Shown: positions 51,075 through 64,000 of the stretch, piece by piece | Layout: each line of letters starts with the position of its first letter | How positions within the stretch are numbered: position 1 is the first letter of the stretch | DNA from: Enterobacter ludwigii | GTDB lineage: Bacteria; Pseudomonadota; Gammaproteobacteria; Enterobacterales; Enterobacteriaceae | Assembly (NCBI RefSeq): GCF_001750725.1 | Contig: NZ_CP017280.1 | Location: 31,332-95,331 of the forward strand | Length of the DNA stretch: 64,000 nucleotides | Reading direction: 5' to 3' | The notes under the pieces: model-generated | The model's database searches: none | Seen by the model: only the letters and a program-made list of their open reading frames with translations | What the model was told of the DNA's origin: nothing | Position numbers and translations under genes: made by a program

Positions 51075-53264
51075 TTAAGCCGTTTTCAGCTCGCCAACCG
51101 GACGGGCTGGCTCAACTGCTGGGTAATAGGGTTCGTTATGGCGCGCTTTGTTACGCAGACCTTCCGGCACGTCATACAGCGGGCCGAGGTGCTGGTACTG
51201 CTGAGCCATATCGAGATAACGGGCGCTGCCGAGCGTATCCAGCCAGCGGAACGCGCCGCCGTGGAACGGAGGGAAGCCGAGGCCGTACACCAGTGCCATA
51301 TCCGCTTCTGCCGGGCTGGCGATAATGCCTTCTTCCAGGCAACGCACCACTTCGTTGATCATTGGAATCATCATTCGGGCGATGATTTCATCGTCGGTGA
51401 AGTCACGTTTCGGCTGGCTGACGTCGGCCAGCAGGCCATCCACCGCCGCGTCTTCTTCTTTCTTCGGTTTGCCTTTGCTGTCTTCTTTATAACGCCAGAA
51501 GCCCAGGCCGTTTTTCTGACCAAAGCGGCTGGCGTCAAACAGGGCGTCAATCGCGTCGCGATAATCTTTCTGCATTCGCTGCGGGAAGCCTGCCGCCATC
51601 ACCGCCTGGGCGTGGTGTGCGGTGTCAATGCCGACCACATCCAGCAGATACGCCGGACCCATCGGCCAGCCGAACTGTTTTTCCATCACTTTGTCGACTT
51701 TGCGGAAATCCGCACCGTCGCGCAGGAGCTGGCTGAAACCGGCGAAGTACGGGAACAGCACGCGGTTGACGAAGAAGCCCGGACAGTCGTTGACCACGAT
51801 TGGGGTTTTGCCCATTTTGCTGGCCCATGCCACGACTTTGGCGATCGTTTCGTCAGAGGTTTTTTCCCCACGGATCACTTCGACAAGCGGCATACGGTGC
51901 ACCGGGTTAAAGAAGTGCATACCGCAGAAGTTTTCCGGGCGCTTCAGAACGCCTGCCAGTTCGCTAATCGGGATGGTGGAGGTGTTTGAGGCCAGTACGG
52001 TATCAGGACGAACCTTCTCTTCGGTTTCCGCCAGCACCGCTTTTTTGACTTTCGGGTTCTCAACGACCGCTTCAACGACCACATCCACACGGTCGAAACC
52101 GCTATAGTCCAGGGTCGGGTGGATTGTCGAGATCACCCCTGAGAGTTTCAGACCGTCAATTTTGCCGCGTTCCAGCTGTTTATTCAGCAGCTTGGCCGCT
52201 TCGGTCATGCCCAGCGTCAGGGATTTCTCGCTGATGTCTTTCATCACCACAGGCACGCCTTTCCAGGCCGACTGATAAGCGATGCCGCCGCCCATAATGC
52301 CTGCACCGAGTACCGCCGCATGTTTTGGCGTCTCAACATTTTTGGTCAGCTGTTTCGCCTTACCTTTCACGAATTGATCGTTCAGGAAGATGCCCACCAG
52401 TGCGCGAGCTTCATTAGTGTGCGCCAGCGGAACAAAGCTTTGGTTTTCCAGTTTCAGCGCTTCATCACGGCCAAAGCGGGCCGCGGCTTCAATCGTTTTA
52501 ACGGCGGTAATGGGCGCGGGGTAGTGTTTGCCTGCCGTCTGCATCACCATCCCTTTGGCGATGGTGAAGCTCATGGCGGCTTCAATTTTGCTGAGTTTCA
52601 ACGGTTCCAGCTTCGGCTGACGTTTGGCTTTCCAGTCGAGGTCGCCATTAATGGCCTGATGGAGAATGGCGAGGGAGCCTTCAATCAGTTTTTCTGGTTT
52701 AACCACACCGTCCACCAGGCCTATTTTCTGCGCCTGTTCCGCCCCGACATCTTTACCGGCGGCGATGATCTCCAGGGCGCTATCGGCACCCAACATGCGT
52801 GGCATACGTACGGAACCGCCAAAGCCTGGCATGATGCCCAGTTTTGTTTCCGGCAGGCCGATGCGCAGGTCTGGCGTGGCCAGACGATAGTCGGTTGCCA
52901 GCACGCACTCGCAGCCGCCGCCCAGCGCGTAACCGTTAACGGCGGAGACTGTCGGAACAGGCAGATCTTCCAGACGATTAAAGACGCTGTTGGCAAAGTG
53001 CAGCCACTGGCTCAGCTGTTCTTCCGGGACCTGGAACAGTGAAAGGAATTCGGTGATATCTGCACCGACAATAAAAGCCGCTTTGTTTGAGCGCAGCAGC
53101 AGTCCTTTTAATTCAGATTGTTTTTCAAGCACATCCAGCGCCTGGCCAAGACTGGCCACCGTCGCGGTATCAAGCTTGTTGACTGAGCCGGGGGCATCGA
53201 ACACCAGTTCGGCAATGCCATCTTCCAGCCAGTTGAGGTACAGGGTGTCGCCTTTGTAGAGCAT
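51075..53264 (-). CDS. fadB: fatty-acid oxidation complex alpha subunit
   Basis: Multifunctional protein with enoyl-CoA hydratase/isomerase (N-terminal) and 3-hydroxyacyl-CoA dehydrogenase (C-terminal) domains. The frame extends to 53300, but ATG 53264 ([15 protein letters not shown]) follows AGGAGACTGAC and gives 729 residues, as in E. coli. Hydratase glutamates are E119 (GGGCECVL) and E139 ([15 protein letters not shown]). The NAD Rossmann motif is [15 protein letters not shown] near 314, and the dehydrogenase histidine is in [15 protein letters not shown] near 450. A FadR operator precedes the gene. Confidence 0.98.
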   Translation of the reverse strand: MLYKGDTLYLNWLEDGIAELVFDAPGSVNKLDTATVASLGQALDVLEKQSELKGLLLRSNKAAFIVGADITEFLSLFQVPEEQLSQWLHFANSVFNRLEDLPVPTVSAVNGYALGGGCECVLATDYRLATPDLRIGLPETKLGIMPGFGGSVRMPRMLGADSALEIIAAGKDVGAEQAQKIGLVDGVVKPEKLIEGSLAILHQAINGDLDWKAKRQPKLEPLKLSKIEAAMSFTIAKGMVMQTAGKHYPAPITAVKTIEAAARFGRDEALKLENQSFVPLAHTNEARALVGIFLNDQFVKGKAKQLTKNVETPKHAAVLGAGIMGGGIAYQSAWKGVPVVMKDISEKSLTLGMTEAAKLLNKQLERGKIDGLKLSGVISTIHPTLDYSGFDRVDVVVEAVVENPKVKKAVLAETEEKVRPDTVLASNTSTIPISELAGVLKRPENFCGMHFFNPVHRMPLVEVIRGEKTSDETIAKVVAWASKMGKTPIVVNDCPGFFVNRVLFPYFAGFSQLLRDGADFRKVDKVMEKQFGWPMGPAYLLDVVGIDTAHHAQAVMAAGFPQRMQKDYRDAIDALFDASRFGQKNGLGFWRYKEDSKGKPKKEEDAAVDGLLADVSQPKRDFTDDEIIARMMIPMINEVVRCLEEGIIASPAEADMALVYGLGFPPFHGGAFRWLDTLGSARYLDMAQQYQHLGPLYDVPEGLRNKARHNEPYYPAVEPARPVGELKTA

Positions 53265-53290
53265 GTCAGTCTCCTGAATCCAGCAAGTGG

Positions 53291-53307
53291 ATCTGGTCAT
53301 ACCAGAT
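53291..53307. promoter_or_regulatory. FadR operator of fadBA
   Basis: ATCTGGTCATACCAGAT is a near-perfect palindrome matching the FadR consensus (E. coli fadB: ATCTGGTACGACCAGAT). It lies 27-43 bases upstream of the fadB start. FadR releases it on binding long-chain acyl-CoA. Confidence 0.9.
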
Positions 53308-53454
53308 GAGACGGAGTGTGGGATTTATGTTAATAAAATGCAAATTTCTCATTAAGAAATTGCTGCATTGATCACGGTCGGTGGAAATCACGCAGTCGGA
53401 GTCAGGTGTGCTAAGATGCGATGACTTGAGCTCAGAAAAATGAAAGGAAGAAAG

Positions 53455-54786
53455 ATGGACTCACTGGCTTCGCTTTATAAAAATCATATCGTTACCCTAC
53501 AGGAACGTACCCGTGATGTACTGGCGCGCTTTAAGCTGGATGCGCTGTTAATCCACTCCGGAGAGCTGATTAACACCTTCCTGGATGACCATGCGTATCC
53601 GTTTAAGGTCAACCCGCAGTTCAAAGCCTGGGTGCCCGTCACGCAGGTCCCAAATTGCTGGTTGCTGGTGGACGGGGTGAACAAGCCGAAACTGTGGTTC
53701 TATTTGCCTGTCGATTACTGGCACAACGTTGAGCCGCTGCCGACCAGCTTCTGGACGGAAGAAGTGGACGTTATCGCTTTACCAAAAGCCGATGGCATTG
53801 GCAGCCTCCTGCCAGCCGGGCGCGGCAACATTGCTTATATTGGCCCGGTTCCTGAGCGTGCGCTCGGTCTGGATATTCCGGCGGATAAACTCAATCCGAA
53901 AGGGGTTCTGGATTATCTGCACTACTATCGCGCTTATAAGACCGACTACGAACTTTACTGCATGCGTGAAGCGCAAAAAACGGCGGTAAACGGTCACCGT
54001 GCTGCGCATGAAGCGTTCCAGTCTGGCATGAGCGAGTTCGATATTAACCAGGCGTATCTGACCGCCACCGGCCACCGTGACACTGATGTCCCTTACAGCA
54101 ACATCGTCGCGCTGAATGAGCATGCGTCCGTTCTGCACTACACCAGGCTCGATCACCAGGTGCCATCCGAGATGCGCAGCTTCCTGTTGGACGCCGGGGC
54201 AGAGTACAACGGCTATGCGGCCGACCTGACCCGCACCTGGGCGGCAAATGCGGATACCGATTTTGCACAGCTGATTAAAGACGTTAACGATGAGCAACTG
54301 GCGCTTATTGGCACCATGAAAGCGGGAACCAGCTATGTGGATTACCACATCCAGTTCCATCAGCGCATCGCTAAACTGCTGCGTAAGCACCAGATCGTGA
54401 AAGACATGAGCGAAGAGGCGATGGTGGAAAACGATCTGACCGGGCCGTTCATGCCGCACGGTATTGGTCACCCGCTGGGCCTGCAGGTTCATGATGTTGC
54501 CGGTTTTATGCAGGACGATACCGGTACGCACCTGGCCGCGCCGTCTAAATATCCTTACCTGCGCTGCACGCGTATTCTTGAGCCGCGTATGGTGCTGACC
54601 ATCGAGCCGGGTATCTACTTTATCGAATCGCTGTTAGCGCCATGGCGTGAAGGCCCGTTCAGCAAGCACTTCAACTGGGACAAAATTGAAGCGCTGAAAC
54701 CGTTTGGCGGTATTCGTATCGAAGATAACGTGGTGATCCACGAAAACGGTATTGAGAATATGACGCGAGACCTGAAGCTGGCCTGA
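53455..54786 (+). CDS. pepQ: Xaa-Pro dipeptidase
   Basis: Cytoplasmic Mn-dependent prolidase (M24B) that cleaves dipeptides with C-terminal proline. The frame opens at 53440, but ATG 53455 ([12 protein letters not shown]) follows AAAGGAAG and gives 443 residues, the E. coli length. Pita-bread fold metal ligands: D246 and D257 ([17 protein letters not shown]), the histidine in PHGIGHPLG (about 339), E384 (TIEPGIYF) and the glutamate in GGIRIEDNV (about 423). The stop shares one base with the yigZ start. Confidence 0.97.
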   Translation: MDSLASLYKNHIVTLQERTRDVLARFKLDALLIHSGELINTFLDDHAYPFKVNPQFKAWVPVTQVPNCWLLVDGVNKPKLWFYLPVDYWHNVEPLPTSFWTEEVDVIALPKADGIGSLLPAGRGNIAYIGPVPERALGLDIPADKLNPKGVLDYLHYYRAYKTDYELYCMREAQKTAVNGHRAAHEAFQSGMSEFDINQAYLTATGHRDTDVPYSNIVALNEHASVLHYTRLDHQVPSEMRSFLLDAGAEYNGYAADLTRTWAANADTDFAQLIKDVNDEQLALIGTMKAGTSYVDYHIQFHQRIAKLLRKHQIVKDMSEEAMVENDLTGPFMPHGIGHPLGLQVHDVAGFMQDDTGTHLAAPSKYPYLRCTRILEPRMVLTIEPGIYFIESLLAPWREGPFSKHFNWDKIEALKPFGGIRIEDNVVIHENGIENMTRDLKLA

Positions 54787-55400
54787 TGGATAGCTGGCTG
54801 ATACCGGCTGAACCGGTCACCTTTGTTGAGGAAATTAAGAAGAGTCGATTCATTACGCTGCTGGCACATACCGACGGCGTTGAGGCGGCAAAAGCGTTTG
54901 TTGAGTCCGTTCGCGCGCAACACCCTGACGCACGTCACCATTGCGTGGCATGGGTGGCAGGGCCGCCGAACGATTCACAACAGCTGGGGTTTTCCGATGA
55001 CGGTGAACCGGCAGGCACAGCCGGTAAACCCATGCTCTCCCAGTTGATGGGCAGCGGCGTGGGTGAAATCACCGCCGTGGTCGTTCGCTACTATGGCGGT
55101 ATCTTATTAGGCACGGGTGGACTGGTTAAAGCGTATGGCGGTGGGGTTCAGCAGGCACTGAATATGCTGATTACCACCCGCAAAACGCCGCTCACCGAAT
55201 ATACTTTATTGTGCGATTACGGCCAGTTATCCGGCATTGAGGCATTGCTAAAGCAGTTTAACGGCGTCATCGCGCACAGTGACTATCAGGCAATGGTGCA
55301 ACTGCGCGTGGCGCTTCCGCAGGCGGAACTGGCTGCTTTTTCAGCAAAGTTGGCGGATTTTAGTCGCGGTTCGTTGCAATTGCTGCCGATTGAAGAATAA
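54786..55400 (+). CDS. yigZ: IMPACT (UPF0029) family protein YigZ
   Basis: 204-residue protein of the YigZ/IMPACT family with two domains: an N-terminal UPF0029 domain (SRFITLLAHTDG; GFSDDGEPAGTAGKPML near 66-82; VVVRYYGGILLGTGGLVKAYG near 97-117) and a C-terminal DUF1949 ferredoxin-like domain. The eukaryotic relatives regulate translation via GCN1; the bacterial role is unknown. The ATG shares its A with the pepQ stop (TGATG), indicating coupling. Confidence 0.94.
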   Translation: MDSWLIPAEPVTFVEEIKKSRFITLLAHTDGVEAAKAFVESVRAQHPDARHHCVAWVAGPPNDSQQLGFSDDGEPAGTAGKPMLSQLMGSGVGEITAVVVRYYGGILLGTGGLVKAYGGGVQQALNMLITTRKTPLTEYTLLCDYGQLSGIEALLKQFNGVIAHSDYQAMVQLRVALPQAELAAFSAKLADFSRGSLQLLPIEE

Positions 55401-55441
55401 TCCCCACCTCACTTTTTTGAATACCAAAGGAAGCGGCAGAG

Positions 55442-56893
55442 ATGCATTTTCGCGCCATTACCCGAATCGTTGGACTGCTGGTCATACTTTTTTCCGGGAC
55501 GATGATTCTCCCAGGACTGGTAGCGCTTATCTACCGGGACGGCGCGGGGCGGGCATTTACCCAGACCTTCTTTGTCGCGCTGGCGATTGGCTCACTGCTG
55601 TGGTGGCCAAACCGTCGTCAAAAGGGTGAGCTGAAATCTCGCGAAGGGTTTCTGATTGTTGTTCTGTTCTGGACAGTGCTGGGAAGCGTGGGTGCGCTAC
55701 CCTTTATCTTCTCTGAGCAGCCTAATCTGACCGTCACGGATGCGTTTTTTGAATCGTTCTCGGGTTTAACGACGACCGGGGCGACCACGCTGGTCGGGCT
55801 GGATTCCTTACCGCATGCCATTCTCTTTTATCGCCAGATGCTGCAATGGTTCGGGGGGATGGGGATCATCGTCCTGGCAGTGGCCATCCTGCCTATTCTC
55901 GGCGTCGGGGGGATGCAGCTCTACCGTGCGGAAATGCCGGGCCCACTGAAAGATAACAAGATGCGCCCACGCATAGCCGAGACGGCGAAAACCCTGTGGC
56001 TTATCTATGTCTTGCTGACGATTGCCTGTGCGTTAGCGTTATGGTTTGCCGGGATGCCTGCATTCGACGCTATCGGGCACAGCTTTGCGACGATCGCCAT
56101 CGGCGGGTTCTCGACCCACGATGCCAGCGTGGGTTACTTCGACAGCCCCACCATTAACACGATCATTGCCATCTTCCTGCTGATTTCCGGCTGTAACTAC
56201 GGTCTGCACTTCTCCTTACTCAGCGGGCGTAGCCTGAAGGTGTACTGGCGTGACCCGGAGTTTCGCATGTTCATTGGTGTCCAGCTTACGCTGGTCATCA
56301 TCTGTACCGTGGTGTTGTGGTTCCACGATGTCTATAACTCCGCGTTGACTACGTTAAATCAGGCGTTCTTCCAGGTGGTGTCGATGGCAACCACCGCCGG
56401 TTTTACAACGGACAGTATTGCGCGCTGGCCGCTGTTCCTGCCGGTACTGCTGCTGTGTTCTGCGTTCATCGGGGGGTGTGCGGGGTCGACGGGCGGTGGC
56501 CTGAAGGTGATCCGTATTCTGCTGTTGTTTAAGCAGGGGAACCGTGAACTTAAACGTCTGGTCCACCCGAACGCGGTTTACAGCATCAAACTGGGTAACC
56601 GTGCCCTGCCGGAACGTATTCTTGAAGCGGTGTGGGGGTTCTTCTCGGCCTATGCGCTGGTCTTCATCGTCAGTATGCTGGCGATTATCGCGACGGGGGT
56701 GGATGATTTCTCTGCCTTTGCTTCCGTCGTAGCAACGTTGAATAACCTCGGGCCTGGCCTGGGGGTTGTGGCGGATAACTTTGCCAGTATGAACCCGGTC
56801 GCGAAATGGATCCTCATCGCCAACATGCTGTTTGGTCGTCTGGAGGTCTTTACGCTGCTGGTGCTGTTCACCCCAACATTCTGGCGCGAGTAA
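55442..56893 (+). CDS. trkH: potassium uptake protein TrkH
   Basis: K+-translocating subunit of the Trk system, inner membrane, gated by cytoplasmic TrkA. 483 residues with 10 or more helices. The four selectivity-filter loops are recognisable: TTTGATT at 110-116, GGFSTHD near 222, TTAGFTTDS near 317 and NLGPGLG near 436. ATG at 55442 after AAGGAAG. hemG begins 10 bases after the stop, as in E. coli. Confidence 0.97.
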   Translation: MHFRAITRIVGLLVILFSGTMILPGLVALIYRDGAGRAFTQTFFVALAIGSLLWWPNRRQKGELKSREGFLIVVLFWTVLGSVGALPFIFSEQPNLTVTDAFFESFSGLTTTGATTLVGLDSLPHAILFYRQMLQWFGGMGIIVLAVAILPILGVGGMQLYRAEMPGPLKDNKMRPRIAETAKTLWLIYVLLTIACALALWFAGMPAFDAIGHSFATIAIGGFSTHDASVGYFDSPTINTIIAIFLLISGCNYGLHFSLLSGRSLKVYWRDPEFRMFIGVQLTLVIICTVVLWFHDVYNSALTTLNQAFFQVVSMATTAGFTTDSIARWPLFLPVLLLCSAFIGGCAGSTGGGLKVIRILLLFKQGNRELKRLVHPNAVYSIKLGNRALPERILEAVWGFFSAYALVFIVSMLAIIATGVDDFSAFASVVATLNNLGPGLGVVADNFASMNPVAKWILIANMLFGRLEVFTLLVLFTPTFWRE

Positions 56894-56903
56894 GGAGTCG
56901 TCG

Positions 56904-57449
56904 GTGAAAACACTTATTCTTTTCTCTACGCGGGATGGGCAAACGCGTGAGATTGCCTCATATCTGGCTTCAGAATTAAAAGAGCTGGGGATTTACTCTG
57001 ATGTGGTGAACCTGAACCGCACGGAGCAGATAGCCTGGCAGGATTACGACCGTGTGGTTATTGGCGCGTCTATTCGTTACGGGCATTTCCATCCGGCGCT
57101 GGATCGTTTTGTGAAAAAGCATACGGCAGTGCTCAATAAACTGCCCGGGGCTTTTTACTCGGTCAATCTGGTGGCGCGTAAACCTGAGAAACGTACGCCG
57201 CAGACCAACAGCTATACGCGCAAGTTTCTGTTGAGCTCTCCGTGGCAGCCGGACATCAGCGCCGTCTTTGCCGGCGCGCTGCGTTATCCGCGCTATCGCT
57301 GGTATGACCGCTTTATGATTCGCCTCATTATGAAGATGACTGGCGGCGAAACCGATACGCGCAAAGAGGTGGTGTATACCGACTGGTCGCAGGTCGCCAG
57401 TTTTGCGCGGGAGATCGCACATTTATCAGGCGATTCGCGGCTTAAATAG
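56904..57449 (+). CDS. hemG: menaquinone-dependent protoporphyrinogen IX dehydrogenase
   Basis: Flavodoxin-like, membrane-associated enzyme that oxidises protoporphyrinogen IX to protoporphyrin IX, passing electrons to quinones. The frame extends into trkH, but GTG 56904 ([18 protein letters not shown]) follows AAGGAG and gives 181 residues as in E. coli. The FMN-binding loop is FSTRDGQT (7-14). The long insert loop typical of HemG ([18 protein letters not shown]) is present. The rRNA operon promoters begin 50 bases downstream. Confidence 0.97.
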   Translation: MKTLILFSTRDGQTREIASYLASELKELGIYSDVVNLNRTEQIAWQDYDRVVIGASIRYGHFHPALDRFVKKHTAVLNKLPGAFYSVNLVARKPEKRTPQTNSYTRKFLLSSPWQPDISAVFAGALRYPRYRWYDRFMIRLIMKMTGGETDTRKEVVYTDWSQVASFAREIAHLSGDSRLK

Positions 57450-57498
57450 GCATGACGTTTGAAAAGTGAGCGAACGAAAAGTTTTTTGTATTTTGTGC

Positions 57499-57526
57499 TT
57501 GTCACTTCAGAATAACTCCCTATAAT
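57499..57526 (+). promoter_or_regulatory. rRNA operon promoter P1
   Basis: TTGTCA (57499-57504) and TATAAT (57521-57526) are separated by 16 bases and followed by the GC-rich discriminator GCGCCTCC. Start expected at the A of CACTGAC (57535). The A/T-rich upstream stretch (GAAAAGTTTTTTGTATTTT) fits an UP element. It matches E. coli rrn P1 in all key positions. Confidence 0.93.
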
Positions 57527-57595
57527 GCGCCTCCACTGACACGGAACAACGGCACACACGCCGCCGGGTCAGCAGAGATAAGCGAAAATAAATGC

Positions 57596-57623
57596 TTGAC
57601 TCTGAAGCGGGAAAGCGTAATAT
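57596..57623 (+). promoter_or_regulatory. rRNA operon promoter P2
   Basis: TTGACT (57596-57601) and TAATAT (57618-57623) with a 16-base spacer, about 97 bases after P1, as in E. coli rrn operons. Confidence 0.88.
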
Positions 57624-57658
57624 GCACACCCCGCGCCGCAGCGAAAACGAAGCGGCAC

Positions 57659-57670
57659 TGCTCTTTAACA
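57659..57670 (+). promoter_or_regulatory. boxA antitermination element in the rRNA leader
   Basis: TGCTCTTTAACA is the canonical rrn boxA that binds NusB/S10 and assembles the rRNA antitermination complex. It lies 132 bases before the 16S gene. Confidence 0.92.
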
Positions 57671-57802
57671 ATTTATCAGACAATCTGTGTGGGCACTCAA
57701 AGTGACATGGATTCTTAATGTCTTCGGACACTAAATGAATACCAAGTCTCTGAGTGAACATACGTAATTCATTACGAAGTTTAATTCACGAGCATCAAAC
57801 TT

Positions 57803-59342
<1,540 letters not shown>

Positions 59343-59412
59343 CCTTAAAGAACCTGCCTTTGTAGTGCTCACACAGATTGTCTGATGAAAAACAGCAGTA
59401 AAAAACCTCTAC

Positions 59413-59489
<77 letters not shown>

Positions 59490-59527
59490 AATCTGTCATG
59501 CAGATTTGAAGAGGTTGGTCATACGAT

Positions 59528-59603
59528 GGGGCTATAGCTCAGCTGGGAGAGCGCCTGCTTTGCACGCAGGAGGTCTGCGGTTCGATCCCGCATAGCTCCA
59601 CCA
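59528..59603 (+). tRNA. alaT: tRNA-Ala (anticodon TGC)
   Basis: 76-base tRNA GGGGCTA...TAGCTCCACCA. The stem CCTGC/GCAGG closes the loop TTTGCAC, with anticodon TGC at 59561-59563. Second spacer tRNA of the rRNA operon. Confidence 0.97.
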
Positions 59604-59664
59604 TCTTTTACTGCGAAAACAAGAAAACTTCAGAGTGAACCTGAAAAGGTGCACTGCGAAGTTT

Positions 59665-59676
59665 TGCTCTTTAAAA
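59665..59676 (+). promoter_or_regulatory. spacer boxA before 23S rRNA
   Basis: TGCTCTTTAAAA matches boxA and stands 107 bases before the 23S gene, as in E. coli spacers, where it renews antitermination. Confidence 0.85.
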
Positions 59677-59783
59677 ATCTGGATCAAGCTGAAAATTGAA
59701 ACGACACACAGTTAATGTGTGTTCGAGTCTCTCAAATTTTCGCAAACCGGTGATGAATCGAAAGAAACATCTTCGGGTTGTGA

Positions 59784-62688
<2,905 letters not shown>

Positions 62689-62750
62689 ACAACGCCGAAG
62701 ATGTTTTGGCGATGAGAGACGATTTTCAGCTGATACAGATTAACAGAATT

Positions 62751-62870
62751 TGCCTGGCGGCTTTAGCGCGGTGGTCCCACCTGACCCCATGCCGAACTCA
62801 GAAGTGAAACGCCGTAGCGCCGATGGTAGTGTGGGGTCTCCCCATGTGAGAGTAGGGAACTGCCAGGCAT
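62751..62870 (+). rRNA. rrf: 5S ribosomal RNA
   Basis: 120 bases, TGCCTGGCGG...CTGCCAGGCAT, with self-complementary ends forming helix I and the conserved CCGAACTCAGAAGTGAAACG. Single copy after 23S; no trailing tRNA. Confidence 0.98.
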
Positions 62871-62883
62871 CAAATAAGTGAAG

Positions 62884-62910
62884 AGGCCATCCGAAAGGAT
62901 GGCCTTTTTG
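62884..62910 (+). terminator. rho-independent terminator of the rRNA operon
   Basis: The stem AGGCCATCC/GGATGGCCT with GAAA tetraloop is followed by TTTTTG, and another TTTTT lies 4 bases later. Starts 13 bases after 5S. Confidence 0.93.
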
Positions 62911-63002
62911 CGTTTTTATCCCTTCCTCGTTGCTCTAAACTAATCACCTATCCCCCCGTATATACGGTAAACTATCCCGGTTTTTGTCTCAGGATAGCGT
63001 CT

Positions 63003-64000
63003 ATGAATCACTCCCTTAAGCCCTGGAATACCTTTGGCATTCAACGTAATGCTAATAAAATTGTACGTGCCGATACTGCACAGCAGCTGCTGGATGCCTG
63101 GCAAAGCGCAACAGAACAAGACGAACCTGTACTGATTCTGGGCGAAGGAAGTAATGTCCTGTTTCTCGATGATTTTGCGGGAACGGTGATCGTTAACCGC
63201 ATCATGGGAATTGATGTGGAAGAGCGCGCCGATAGTTGGCATCTGCACGTTGGCGCCGGTGAAAACTGGCATCATCTGGTGCAATACACCCTGGACAAAG
63301 GGATGCCAGGACTGGAAAACCTTGCCCTTATCCCTGGCTGCGCCGGATCATCCCCCATTCAAAATATCGGTGCCTATGGCATCGAACTGAAACACGTTTG
63401 TGAATACGTCGATTGTATTGAGCTGGCGACCGGCGCGGCTCAGCGTTTAACCGCTGAACAGTGCCGTTTTGGCTACCGTGACAGTATTTTCAAGCATGAA
63501 TATCAGGATCGCTACGTGATTGTCGCCGTAGGCCTGCGTCTGTCAAAAAACTGGCAGCCGGTGCTGACCTACGGTGATTTAACGCGTCTCGATCCCGAAA
63601 CGGCGACTGCCCGTGACGTTTTTGACTCGGTGTGCCATATGCGCACGACCAAACTTCCTGATCCTAAAGTGAATGGAAATGCGGGAAGCTTCTTCAAAAA
63701 CCCGGTTATCAGCAGCGAAAACGCCCAAGCGTTTCTTGCAGGTTGGCCTGCCGCACCCCATTACCCACAGGCGGATGGTAGCGTGAAGCTGGCCGCGGGC
63801 TGGCTTATCGATCAATGCCAGTTAAAAGGCGCCTCCGTGGGCGGTGCGGCCGTTCATCGTCAGCAGGCTCTGGTGCTGATTAATCAAAACGATGCGACCA
63901 GCGAGGATGTTGTCCGGTTGGCCCATCACGTCCGTCAGCAAGTGGGCGAAAAATTTAACGTCTGGCTGGAGCCAGAGGTCCGCTTCATTGGCCGTACGGG
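63003..64000 (+). CDS. murB: UDP-N-acetylenolpyruvoylglucosamine reductase (5' part, cut by window end)
   Basis: FAD enzyme that reduces UDP-GlcNAc-enolpyruvate with NADPH to UDP-MurNAc in peptidoglycan synthesis. ATG 63003 ([13 protein letters not shown]) opens a frame without stop to the window edge: 332 codons of about 342. FAD-binding motifs [12 protein letters not shown] and [24 protein letters not shown] are present. The general-acid serine is in [10 protein letters not shown] (about 229), and the C-terminal glutamate is in LEPEVRFIG (about 325). In E. coli murB follows rrnB, with birA downstream; here it follows an Ile-Ala type rRNA operon behind hemG. Confidence 0.96.
   Translation, partial: MNHSLKPWNTFGIQRNANKIVRADTAQQLLDAWQSATEQDEPVLILGEGSNVLFLDDFAGTVIVNRIMGIDVEERADSWHLHVGAGENWHHLVQYTLDKGMPGLENLALIPGCAGSSPIQNIGAYGIELKHVCEYVDCIELATGAAQRLTAEQCRFGYRDSIFKHEYQDRYVIVAVGLRLSKNWQPVLTYGDLTRLDPETATARDVFDSVCHMRTTKLPDPKVNGNAGSFFKNPVISSENAQAFLAGWPAAPHYPQADGSVKLAAGWLIDQCQLKGASVGGAAVHRQQALVLINQNDATSEDVVRLAHHVRQQVGEKFNVWLEPEVRFIGRT

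Overview
The window is an ordinary, gene-dense chromosomal segment of an enterobacterium. Nearly every gene can be matched in family, length and order to the E. coli K-12 interval from wecC to hemG (about 85-87 min), and the 16S rRNA variable regions look like Enterobacter (cloacae complex) or a close relative. Species cannot be settled from this sequence alone. I see no phage, insertion sequence, integrase or CRISPR array.

Layout. 1-7523: end of the enterobacterial common antigen operon (wecB tail, wecC, wecD, wecE, wzxE, wecF, wzyE, wecG), mostly joined by stop/start overlaps. 7700-9687: threonine/serine permease thrP with a GcvB target site, then the tRNA operon argX-hisR-leuT-proM. 9742-10158: the small RNA gene glmZ with predicted GlrR/IHF/sigma54 control. 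10164-11375: an MFS transporter that K-12 lacks here. 11511-15640 (minus strand): hemC-hemD-hemX-hemY haem operon, divergent from cyaA. 15987-24655: cyaA, cyaY, lptM, dapF-yigA-xerC-yigB and SOS-controlled uvrD. 24656-25963: corA behind a leader with a small ORF (corL). 26006-34588: rarD, yigI, pldA, recQ, rhtC/rhtB, pldB-yigL, bioP. 34476-39721: divergent metR/metE, dlhH, CRP/CytR-type udp. 39814-46823: rmuC, ubiE-ubiJ-ubiB, tatABC, tatD. 46820-53307: rfaH, ubiD-fre, the fadBA operon with a FadR operator. 53455-57449: pepQ-yigZ-trkH-hemG. 57499-62910: a complete rRNA operon (16S, tRNA-Ile, tRNA-Ala, 23S, 5S). 63003-64000: 5' part of murB, cut by the window edge.

Themes. Envelope biogenesis (common antigen, LptM, PldA, Tat, RfaH), quinone and haem synthesis (ubi, hem), fatty-acid oxidation (fad), methionine synthesis (met) and DNA maintenance (xerC, uvrD, recQ, rmuC) are all core functions. 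The most notable point is structural: the rRNA operon has the left neighbour of E. coli rrnA (hemG) and the right neighbour of E. coli rrnB (murB), so it is a recombinant junction relative to K-12, or an assembly join across an rRNA repeat. Other points worth a look are predicted regulatory RNA contacts (GcvB at thrP, SgrS inside pldB), the glmZ promoter, an ERIC-like palindrome between fre and fadA, and the extra MFS gene. I found no convincing undescribed system.
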